A stretch of DNA of 64,000 nucleotides from assembly GCA_016212665.1 (NCBI GenBank), contig JACREZ010000009.1, positions 1 through 64,000 on the forward strand, given 5' to 3'. Shown here one piece after another: positions 57,447 through 64,000 of this stretch. Within the stretch, counting starts at the first letter, position 1, and every line of letters begins with the position of its first letter. The position numbers and the translations under genes are program-made. The notes under the pieces were generated by a model that saw nothing but the letters and a program-made list of their open reading frames with translations, was not told where the DNA came from and made no database searches. This stretch comes from Ignavibacteriota bacterium. Its GTDB lineage: Bacteria; Bacteroidota; Ignavibacteria; UBA10030; SZUA-254.

Positions 57447-58622
57447 ATGATAAAAGAAGTTCGCTCAGAGTACAACAAACAATTCACGCAGGAACGATAT
57501 AATTCGTTTCTTCAGGAAGTGAATAACACTTATCGTTTTCCCGTTGATTTCCGACTTGCGGAAACTCCGATTTTTCTCTCTCAGGAATTTACTACAAAAC
57601 TTTACAACGCATGTGAAGAAATTCTTTCGCAACTTCAATCGGAGAATTTTTCACAACACGCACAAACTGCAATTCCTCCAGGGCTTGAAGTTCCGAACGA
57701 AACGAACCACACGACATTTCTCCAACTCGATTTTGCTCTTGCGCTTGACAATGATGGAACTATGGTTCCACGATTGATTGAGTTACAAGGCTTTCCTTCT
57801 CTCTATTGCTATCAGGTTTTTCAGGACAAGATGTTTCGGAAACATTTTTCCATTCCGGAAAATATGGTGACGTACTTTAGTGGGCTGGATAAAATTTCTT
57901 ACCTGAACATGATGAGAGAAACGATTGTCGGAAATTTAAATCCGGAGAATGTCATTCTGCTTGAAATAGAACCATTCAAACAGAAAACACGTATTGATTT
58001 TGTCTGTACCGAAGCGATGCTCGGTGTACAATCAGTTTGCGTTACTGAAATTGTGAAACGGGGAAGCAAATTATTTTATCAAAACAATGGGAAGGAAATT
58101 CCCATCGAACGAATTTACAACAGGGTAATCTTCGATGAACTGCTTCGGAAGAAGCCGGAGATGAGTTTTTCATTAACCGATGAACTTGATGTTACTTGGG
58201 TTGGACACCCGAACTGGTATTTCAAAATCAGTAAACACACGCTTCCGTTCCTGAAAAGCGAATACGTTCCTCAAACATTCTTCCTCAATGACCTGACTGA
58301 ATATCCGTCTGATTTGAGTAATTTTGTATTGAAGCCGCTCTACTCATTTGCCGGAAGCGGAGTTGAAGTTGATGTCACGAAAGAAATGCTCGGAAACATT
58401 CAACAAAAAGAAAATTATATCCTCCAAAGAAAAATTACATACGCGCCGGCAATTGAAACGCCAGATGGATTTTCAAAAGCGGAAATCAGAATGATGTTTG
58501 TCTGGAACGAAAAGCCAATGCTTGTGAACAACCTCGTTCGGCTAAGCAAGGGAAAGATGATTGGAGTGGATTTTAATAAAGATAAAACGTGGGTGGGGTC
58601 GAGTTTGGCGTATCATTATTAA
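57447..58622 (+). CDS. Second ATP-grasp-like protein of the cluster
   Basis: 391 residues, no signal peptide. The middle part reads VPRLIELQGFPSLYCYQ, and the C-terminal half has SNFVLKPLYSFAGSGVEVDV, a Lys plus glycine-rich loop as in ATP-grasp proteins. NYILQRKITYAPAIETPDG, KAEIRMMFVWN and NNLVRLSKGKMIGVDFNKDKT complete an order resembling the circularly permuted ATP-grasp proteins (glutathionylspermidine-synthase-like). It is separated from the M29 gene by a 143-nt repeat spacer but in the same direction, so co-transcription is likely but unproved. Substrate unknown. Confidence 0.7.
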   Translation: MIKEVRSEYNKQFTQERYNSFLQEVNNTYRFPVDFRLAETPIFLSQEFTTKLYNACEEILSQLQSENFSQHAQTAIPPGLEVPNETNHTTFLQLDFALALDNDGTMVPRLIELQGFPSLYCYQVFQDKMFRKHFSIPENMVTYFSGLDKISYLNMMRETIVGNLNPENVILLEIEPFKQKTRIDFVCTEAMLGVQSVCVTEIVKRGSKLFYQNNGKEIPIERIYNRVIFDELLRKKPEMSFSLTDELDVTWVGHPNWYFKISKHTLPFLKSEYVPQTFFLNDLTEYPSDLSNFVLKPLYSFAGSGVEVDVTKEMLGNIQQKENYILQRKITYAPAIETPDGFSKAEIRMMFVWNEKPMLVNNLVRLSKGKMIGVDFNKDKTWVGSSLAYHY

Positions 58623-58641
58623 GAAATTATTAAACGTGCCT

Positions 58642-59433
58642 TCAGGGTTTAAGCCAATTGCTCTGTGGTTTGACGATAAGTCTTGCATTATTATATGCCA
58701 TCTTTAGGGTTAGACAAGTTCTTGCCGTGTAGGTTCCTTCGTTGAGTTTATGTGCAACTAAGGCTAAATCCGGATTTGGAGAACCAGATGTTAGACATAA
58801 TGGTAATAACAGTTGTGTTTTTCCATCATAATATTGGGGAACAGCTATTTTGTAATTAGTACGAACTCTCTTCTTAACTTCATCTATGGCACCCACTAAT
58901 TGTCTTCTAAGTTCTGCATCATCAGCATTCTGAAGGTGTGTAGGAAATCTTGAAATATTATCTTTAAGGATGTGGTCTATATCGGGAATAAGGTCACATT
59001 TTGGATTAAATATTAGTAAATCAGGTTTATCAAAAAAATTTGCAACATCTGGAAGGTTTGATGAGAATAACCTCAAAATTTGATTATCACTCTTTCTTAA
59101 AAAGGCCTTAAAACAATATGGTGTTGTAAAACCTTGACGAGGGTTTTTATATTTTTCAAAAAAAGCATAAATGTCTTCTAAATTCATTGTCACTAACCCC
59201 GTGTTGAAGCAGGCGTGCACATTATCTTTTGTAAAAACAATTTTCTTTTCTTGTTGAAGTTTGCGGAAAGTAAACTCTAAATAATTTTTTAGAATAGAAT
59301 AATTCTTTGTTGTCGAATCCGAAAAATCCCACTCTTCAGGGTCTGCCAATGTTTCAGCCAAAAACTCGATACTTTTTTCATAGTTAGGTATTACTGCAAA
59401 TTTGAATAGTTCTGAGTTAAATTGTTTTCCCAT
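58642..59433 (-). CDS. DUF3825 domain protein
   Basis: 263 residues. ELFKFAVIPNYEKSIEFLAETLADPEEWDFSD and CFNTGLVTMNLEDIYAFFEKYK, then PALSL-type C-terminal strands (LLPLCLTSGSPNPDLALVAHKLNEGTYTARTCLTLKMAYNNARLI) fit DUF3825. These proteins are found with bacterial conflict and RNA-repair type loci, but no activity is established. AT-rich, convergent with the ligase cluster, possibly acquired. Confidence 0.88.
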   Translation of the reverse strand: MGKQFNSELFKFAVIPNYEKSIEFLAETLADPEEWDFSDSTTKNYSILKNYLEFTFRKLQQEKKIVFTKDNVHACFNTGLVTMNLEDIYAFFEKYKNPRQGFTTPYCFKAFLRKSDNQILRLFSSNLPDVANFFDKPDLLIFNPKCDLIPDIDHILKDNISRFPTHLQNADDAELRRQLVGAIDEVKKRVRTNYKIAVPQYYDGKTQLLLPLCLTSGSPNPDLALVAHKLNEGTYTARTCLTLKMAYNNARLIVKPQSNWLKP

Positions 59434-59466
59434 AGCAAGTTTTTTTTGATATCAAAATAAATAATA

Positions 59467-59496
59467 AGAGCCGTCAACTTTAATCTGGACGGCTCT
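59467..59496 (-). terminator. Hairpin terminator
   Basis: AGAGCCGTC-(12 nt)-GACGGCTCT with T-rich flanks on both strands. It lies after the fibronectin-type lipoprotein gene (minus strand). Confidence 0.75.
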
Positions 59497-59610
59497 TTAT
59501 ATTTTTCCTTTTTTTATGTTTTGTTTTTTGCTTGCAGATAGATTTGCAGCCATCTATATGTTATAATTGTCATAAATTGAATAGTTTTAGTTCCTATTTT
59601 ATTAGAATTA

Positions 59611-61791
59611 TTACTGAACTACTTCCCAATACCAACTTCCAAACGTCCCCATAGCGTACACAATAGCGTTTGTCCCAGTGATTCCCGAACTCAGAGTTGC
59701 CCAGCCAGTACCATCTGTTTTTGCAATGTTGTTGGCGCCTACTCCTCCTGCGCTGACAAACTTCCCGCCGACGTACAATTCATTATTAAACACGTAAAGA
59801 TTTCGTACGACACCATCAATCCCGGAACCGACTGGATGCCATGCAATTCCATCCCACTTGGCAATATTGTTGGCGCTGACTCCTGCTATCGAACTGAATC
59901 TTCCGCCAACGTACAATTCGTTATTGAACACCGTCATTGCATACACACGAATTGAGTCTACGCTCGACATTCCCGGACTTGCAACCGGCAACCATCGTTC
60001 CGCAAGAATATTCCACTTTGTAACATAACTTAAATCTCCGACCGAATCCTGCAACGTGAACGAACCGCCCGCATACAACTCATTATCATACACCGCAAGA
60101 GCGTAGACGGTGCTTGGTAATCCGTTTCCAATCTGGTCCCACCGACTTGTTCTCTTTGCAATGTTGTTCACAGGGCGATTACTTGCTTCACTGAATTTTC
60201 CCGCCGCAATGAAAGTATTGTTAAAGTACGAAGTTGCATAGACCGGTCCGTTCATTCCGGTTCCGAGCGCTTCCCAACTTGAGCCGTTAAACATTCCAAC
60301 TCCATGTTGCGCCGCACCCAACTGCCCGAATGTTCCACCTGCATACAATCGTCCATTTGTATCATGGAATGAATATAGATAGTCATTATCATTTGTCAGC
60401 GCGCCGACAAGTGTTGAATAAGTCTTACTATCCCAAGCCGTGATTGTTTTCTTTCCCCCGATAAAAATCCGTTCATAGAATCGTTTCAATGCAAACACGG
60501 GTTCATCAAGTCCGTTGCCGACTCCCGCCCAATTTGTTCCGTTCCATCGTGCAATGTTTTTCGTGTTTGATGCGCCGGCATAGGTGAAGTTCCCGCCAGT
60601 GTATAACTCATCCTTGAAATAAATTTTCACCGTATTTGAATAGAGTGTAGTATTCAAACTGGTTCTCAGATACATTCTGAAACTATATGTTTTGAATCGT
60701 TGATAGGCGAACGTTAGAGTTGCCGACGTTGATTCTCTCGGAACAGTCTTGGAAAGCAGGAACGGTCCATTATCTATTTGTCGTTCAATTTCGAAGAACG
60801 AACCAAACACAGCGTTATCTTTCCAACGCAATCTGACAACATCATCAGTAATTGATAATACAACTAAGTTATCCGGCGCCGGGAAGTCCAGCGATTTCGA
60901 AATCGTATTTGAATAATCGCTGAGGTTGATATTAGACCTCGCTTTGATTCTGAAAAAATAATTCTTCGTCGTCTGATATAAATTCCACAGCATGATTGAC
61001 CGTGTCCCTCCGGGAACTTGTGCAACACGAACAAAGGGGGATTCATCCGTTCGTGTCCATATCTCATACCGTTGTGCGAAGTTATGCGGGTCATCCCACT
61101 CAAGACGTGCCGAGTCTTCATCCATATAAGAAATTCGGAGATTCACCGGCGGAATAAATTCAACTTTTTCCGAAGCAATATTAGAATACTCGCTTCGTCT
61201 TCCATCAGTCAACGCCCGAACCCGATAATAATAAGAACTATCATTGAAAAATGAGTCAATCAACACTGCGTATGTTGTATCTGTCGGGACAATAGTCCGT
61301 GTGGTAAAATTAATTCCGTCGTTACTCTCTTCCACTTCAAACCCGGATTCGATACTGCTGACATCATTCCATTGAAGAACGGCGGCTGTATCATTTAAAA
61401 AGGAAAGCCGAAGGGTATTCGGTGTAAACCGAAGAACGCGGGCAACAATGACCGAAGATGTAGAAACATTTCCATCGGCATCGTATGCTTTTGCATAGAT
61501 TACATGCAAACTGCTATCGGGCAGGTTTTTTACATTCCAGTGCCATCGAAATGGTGGCTGAATGAATATGCGGGTACTGTTCAGTGTGTTATTAAGATAA
61601 AGTTCTACACGAACGATTCCTTTATCATCAGATGCGCCAACATCTATAACTGTGCTGTCCACAACATTCACGGTCCCCTGCATTCCTATGATGGAAACTA
61701 CGGGAATTGGAGGAACAGGCTCAGGTCCTTCATCCGAACAACCTACCATAAGGAGAAGGAAAATGATTGAAGCAATTAGTATTTTATTCAT
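59611..61791 (-). CDS. Large lipoprotein with Ig/fibronectin type III domains and propeller-like repeats
   Basis: 726 residues from the ATG at 61791. The signal peptide ends in LLLMVGC (lipobox), then DEGPEPVPPIP linker. Residues about 35-115 form an Ig-like domain (DSTVIDVGASDDKGIVRVELYLN). Three fibronectin type III domains follow (LRLSFLNDTAAVLQWND, LRISYMDEDSARLEWDD, LVVLSITDDVVRLRWKD). The C-terminal half carries repeats with the recurring phrases ELYVGGKF, NNIAKWDG and GSGIDGVVR, about seven in all. Surface-exposed adhesive or polysaccharide-binding role is likely; nothing enzymatic is visible. Confidence 0.88.
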   Translation of the reverse strand: MNKILIASIIFLLLMVGCSDEGPEPVPPIPVVSIIGMQGTVNVVDSTVIDVGASDDKGIVRVELYLNNTLNSTRIFIQPPFRWHWNVKNLPDSSLHVIYAKAYDADGNVSTSSVIVARVLRFTPNTLRLSFLNDTAAVLQWNDVSSIESGFEVEESNDGINFTTRTIVPTDTTYAVLIDSFFNDSSYYYRVRALTDGRRSEYSNIASEKVEFIPPVNLRISYMDEDSARLEWDDPHNFAQRYEIWTRTDESPFVRVAQVPGGTRSIMLWNLYQTTKNYFFRIKARSNINLSDYSNTISKSLDFPAPDNLVVLSITDDVVRLRWKDNAVFGSFFEIERQIDNGPFLLSKTVPRESTSATLTFAYQRFKTYSFRMYLRTSLNTTLYSNTVKIYFKDELYTGGNFTYAGASNTKNIARWNGTNWAGVGNGLDEPVFALKRFYERIFIGGKKTITAWDSKTYSTLVGALTNDNDYLYSFHDTNGRLYAGGTFGQLGAAQHGVGMFNGSSWEALGTGMNGPVYATSYFNNTFIAAGKFSEASNRPVNNIAKRTSRWDQIGNGLPSTVYALAVYDNELYAGGSFTLQDSVGDLSYVTKWNILAERWLPVASPGMSSVDSIRVYAMTVFNNELYVGGRFSSIAGVSANNIAKWDGIAWHPVGSGIDGVVRNLYVFNNELYVGGKFVSAGGVGANNIAKTDGTGWATLSSGITGTNAIVYAMGTFGSWYWEVVQ

Positions 61792-62112
61792 AAACGTTTG
61801 CTTTAAGGGATTTGTCAGAATTTCTTTATCCAACCGATACTGACTTCATAGAATTACACGATGAATTTACAAATCTTGGTTGTCAAATACAAGAGGTTTT
61901 GCAAAATAATCTTTCACCTAATTTTCCATGTATAATCTTGTGTTAAAGGCAAAAATGGATGGAAAATGGGTTACAGATTTCCGGTTACGGGTTCCGTCTA
62001 TGGCATCACTTTGAACATGAACCTTGACACAAAATTCTCATAATCACTAATCACCATTCACTAATCACTAATGACAAATGACCATTGACCAATGACTATT
62101 GACAAAGCACCC
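61792..62112. repeat. Gene-free spacer with 7-bp repeats
   Basis: 61970-62000 holds GGTTACA/GATTTCC/GGTTACG/GGTTCCG steps, and 62040-62103 ATCACTA/ATCACCA/TTCACTA, then ATGACAA, ATGACCA, TTGACCA, ATGACTA, TTGACAA. AT-rich DNA fills the remainder. No gene is seen. Confidence 0.75.
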
Positions 62113-63111
62113 TTAATTTCCTTCCGTTCTCGGTTCATTACGTGAGCCGTATTTATCATACGCCTCAATGATATCCTTCACTAATCTATGCCTGACAACA
62201 TCGTGCTTGTCGAAATAGCAGAATGTCACTCCATTGATGCTTTTGAGAACTTCCTGAATCTGAACCAAGCCGGAAACCGTTTTCGATGGTAAGTCTATCT
62301 GTGTAACATCGCCCGTAATGATTGCTTTTGAATTTGTGCCGAGACGAGTGAGGAACATTTTCATTTGCATTCCCGATGCATTTTGCGCTTCATCCAGAAT
62401 AACGAATGCATTGCTGAGCGTTCGGCCGCGCATGTATGCAAGCGGAACTACTTCAATAACCCGACGCTCGACATATGTCTTTAACTTATCAGGAGGAATC
62501 ATATCATCAAGCGCATCGTAGAGGGGACGAAGATACGGGTCAACTTTCTCCTGTAAATCTCCCGGAAGAAATCCCAAACTCTCCCCCGCTTCAACCGCAG
62601 GACGGGCGAGAATAATTCTTGTAATTACTCTATCCTTCAATGCGGCGACAGCCATTGCCACGGCAAGATATGTTTTCCCTGTTCCTGCGGGACCAATGGC
62701 AAAGACAATGTCGTTCATTCTCATTTGCCGGATGTATTCTTTTTGTCCGGGAGTTTTTGCACGGATTATTCCGTTCCGCGTGAACAAGACTGCCGAATCT
62801 CCATCATCGCCGCCGACCTGTTTTGCAACCGATGAAGGAATTGCGCCTTCTCCGTTGATAGCAACCAAATCCATCACGGTATCAACATCGCTCATTGAAA
62901 GCGAACCGTTCTTGGTTAAGATGTAGATGAGTTCTTTGAATATCTTTTCGAGTTGTTCGACTTCTCTCTCTTCTCCCCGAAACGTTAACTGATTGCCTCT
63001 CACAAAAATGCTTGCACTGAATCTATCTTCGACTGCATGCAAATTCGCATCGTTCAATCCTAACAGATGAACCATGTCAATTCCCTCCGCCGTAATTTTT
63101 TTATCTACCAA
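62113..63111 (-). CDS. phoH: PhoH family ATPase
   Basis: 332 residues. The N-terminal beta domain (RFSASIFVRGNQLTFRGEEREVEQLE) is followed by the PhoH ATPase: QKEYIRQMRMNDIVFAIGPAGTGKTYLAVAMAV with Walker A GPAGTGKT, LARPAVEAGESLGFLPGDLQEKVDPYLRPLYDAL, and Walker B VILDEAQNA. Cytoplasmic; thought to act in RNA metabolism together with YbeY, though no ybeY gene is in view. The first in-frame ATG is used; a second Met at residue 13 is the alternative. Confidence 0.95.
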   Translation of the reverse strand: MVDKKITAEGIDMVHLLGLNDANLHAVEDRFSASIFVRGNQLTFRGEEREVEQLEKIFKELIYILTKNGSLSMSDVDTVMDLVAINGEGAIPSSVAKQVGGDDGDSAVLFTRNGIIRAKTPGQKEYIRQMRMNDIVFAIGPAGTGKTYLAVAMAVAALKDRVITRIILARPAVEAGESLGFLPGDLQEKVDPYLRPLYDALDDMIPPDKLKTYVERRVIEVVPLAYMRGRTLSNAFVILDEAQNASGMQMKMFLTRLGTNSKAIITGDVTQIDLPSKTVSGLVQIQEVLKSINGVTFCYFDKHDVVRHRLVKDIIEAYDKYGSRNEPRTEGN

Positions 63112-63135
63112 TGAAGTGATTATCTCCTTAAACGT

Positions 63136-63273
63136 TTAGTGAATTATTCCTGAAATACCTTCTCCACCTCCAAGTTCAAAGGGGCGATTCGTCTCCCCAA
63201 ATGATAAAATATCATTATACGTCAGTTTTACAGATGGTCGTCGGATATCGTGTAATAATTCTGTCGGATTCAT
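63136..63273 (-). CDS. 45-residue ORF upstream of phoH
   Basis: Reads MNPTELLHDIRRPSVKLTYNDILSFG..., then a glycine-rich end ELGGGEGISGIIH. The stop lies 24 nt before the phoH start codon in the same direction. No cysteine, no membrane helix, no known family. Protein-like composition and position support a small gene, but it may be chance. Confidence 0.4.
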   Translation of the reverse strand: MNPTELLHDIRRPSVKLTYNDILSFGETNRPFELGGGEGISGIIH

Positions 63274-63383
63274 GTTGCTTATTTTTTATTGATATGATAA
63301 TACAAATCTCATTTCAAAAAGACAAACACTTCGTAGATTAATGATTCAAGATTCCGGGATGGTTTATAATAAGTGAAAATAAC

Positions 63384-63417
63384 AAAGCCCATCATCCCGA
63401 TGAGGAATGATAGGCTT
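63384..63417 (-). terminator. Hairpin terminator downstream of the OmpA-domain gene
   Basis: On the minus strand AAGCCTATCATTCC...GGGATGATGGGCTT, a 10-12-bp stem, is followed by TGTTATTTT. The position is about 100 nt after the stop of the gene at 63518. Confidence 0.7.
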
Positions 63418-63517
63418 GATGACTGACTACTTTTGAAATTTATTTTGGAAGACGCTGGAGCGTTAGATGATACATTCCTTCTCTTGAAAAATAATAGGGT
63501 CGCAAGAATAAGAAAAA

Positions 63518-64000
63518 CTACTTAGAACCATAAATAACAACTATTACATTTTGATTAATCATTTGTTCGCCAAACTTTCTATATTCCTCATTTAGAGACC
63601 ATCTAGATGCAACTTCTTTATTTATTTTTGGTGGTTCCCAGCCAAACCATGTCATACTAATCCTCTCGCGTGGAATTCCATTAGCAACGAATTTATTAAG
63701 TACACTAGTAGCACGTCTGCCAGATAAATTCCTGTTAAACTGTTTTTCACCAACTCTGCTAGCATTTCCAAATAATGCAATTCTTTTAGTCCTATCGCTT
63801 TTTAAAATATTTGAGTAAGTATCAATAATACTTGAATATTTTGAGGGAACAATATCGCTACCAGTGGGGAAAAAGATAAATTCATGTTTTGTATTTGCGA
63901 CAGCGACAGCATAACATGATGATAGATGCGCAATTAAAGGAGAACAAAATTGATCACATTCAACGATGTCACGTATATATTGGATATTATCAATCAAAGA
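63518..64000 (-). CDS. OmpA C-terminal domain protein (5' end cut by window edge)
   Basis: 161 codons are open to the right edge. The C-terminal OmpA-like peptidoglycan-binding domain is seen in HEFIFFPTGSDIVPSKYSSIIDTY, RIALFGNASRVGEKQFNRNLSGRRATSVLNKFVANGIPRERISMTWFGWEPP, with the Asn-x-x-LSxxRA pattern. It would attach to peptidoglycan in the periplasm. The N-terminal domain, signal peptide and start lie outside the window. The stretch just before the domain (CDQFCSPLIAHLSSCYAVAV) includes several cysteines. Confidence 0.85.
   Translation of the reverse strand, partial: SLIDNIQYIRDIVECDQFCSPLIAHLSSCYAVAVANTKHEFIFFPTGSDIVPSKYSSIIDTYSNILKSDRTKRIALFGNASRVGEKQFNRNLSGRRATSVLNKFVANGIPRERISMTWFGWEPPKINKEVASRWSLNEEYRKFGEQMINQNVIVVIYGSK

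Overview
The window reads as chromosomal DNA of a Gram-negative member of the FCB superphylum, most likely Ignavibacteria/Ignavibacteriota or a neighbouring Bacteroidota lineage. The reasons are a type IX secretion (T9SS) C-terminal sorting domain, a TonB-dependent receptor, an LptE-type lipoprotein, many secreted S9/M14/M64 peptidases and lipoproteins, and small multiheme-cytochrome repeats typical of metal- or surface-respiring members of that group. No rRNA or tRNA gene, CRISPR array, prophage or complete insertion sequence was recognised.

Layout. 1-10.8 kb (mostly minus strand): a T9SS-secreted BNR-repeat protein cut by the left edge, a DPP-IV-like S9 peptidase, a GNAT-like protein overlapping a 57-residue gene, an M14 carboxypeptidase, a Gp37/Gp68 gene beside a decayed tcmP, two small unknowns, an M64 peptidase and a small PspC unit. 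11.4-14.7 kb (plus): acetate kinase, a BrnT/BrnA toxin-antitoxin pair, a DEDD exonuclease and a frameshifted lipoprotein. 14.8-23.3 kb (plus): a five-gene electron-transfer operon made of a cytochrome-b-like membrane protein, a 20-heme and a 37-heme c-type cytochrome, an outer-membrane beta-barrel and a membrane-anchored ferredoxin/FAD oxidoreductase. This is the most striking system here and looks like a route for electrons from the quinone pool across the envelope. 23.3-24.7 kb: repeat-filled DNA with a MITE-like element. 24.7-30.1 kb: an uncharacterised three-gene set, a lipoprotein and a probable outer-membrane protein.

30.2-34.9 kb (minus): a TPP-riboswitch-controlled thiamine uptake operon (TonB receptor, thiamine pyrophosphokinase, SSS symporter). 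35.0-35.9 kb: rpsT and a GIY-YIG gene flanked by mobile palindromes. 35.9-42.0 kb (minus): TPR protein, glycosyltransferase, lptE, sigma-54 regulator, SPOR protein and miaB. 42.0-47.0 kb: a 21-bp palindromic tandem array, a lone helical/beta protein, a large GHKL ATPase with a decayed downstream partner, and a HEPN/MNT module. 47.1-52.5 kb: DUF1684 lipoprotein, small membrane protein, a TolB-propeller/amidohydrolase fusion and a DUF433/DUF5615 pair. 52.6-58.6 kb (plus): MazG, then an esterase, two ATP-grasp-like proteins, a glutamate-cysteine-ligase-like enzyme and an M29 peptidase, which look like a small peptide or amide pathway. 58.6-64 kb (minus): DUF3825, a large fibronectin-type lipoprotein, PhoH, a 45-residue ORF and an OmpA-domain protein cut by the right edge.

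A second theme is repeats. Degenerate tandem repeats with a 7-bp period (sometimes 8 or 21 bp) occur at about fifteen places, both between genes and inside coding sequence (signal peptides, a transporter loop, an interdomain linker). A separate family of palindromic interspersed repeats with GTCAT...ATGAC ends supplies start codons to two genes and is inserted in frame in the signal peptide of the 37-heme cytochrome.
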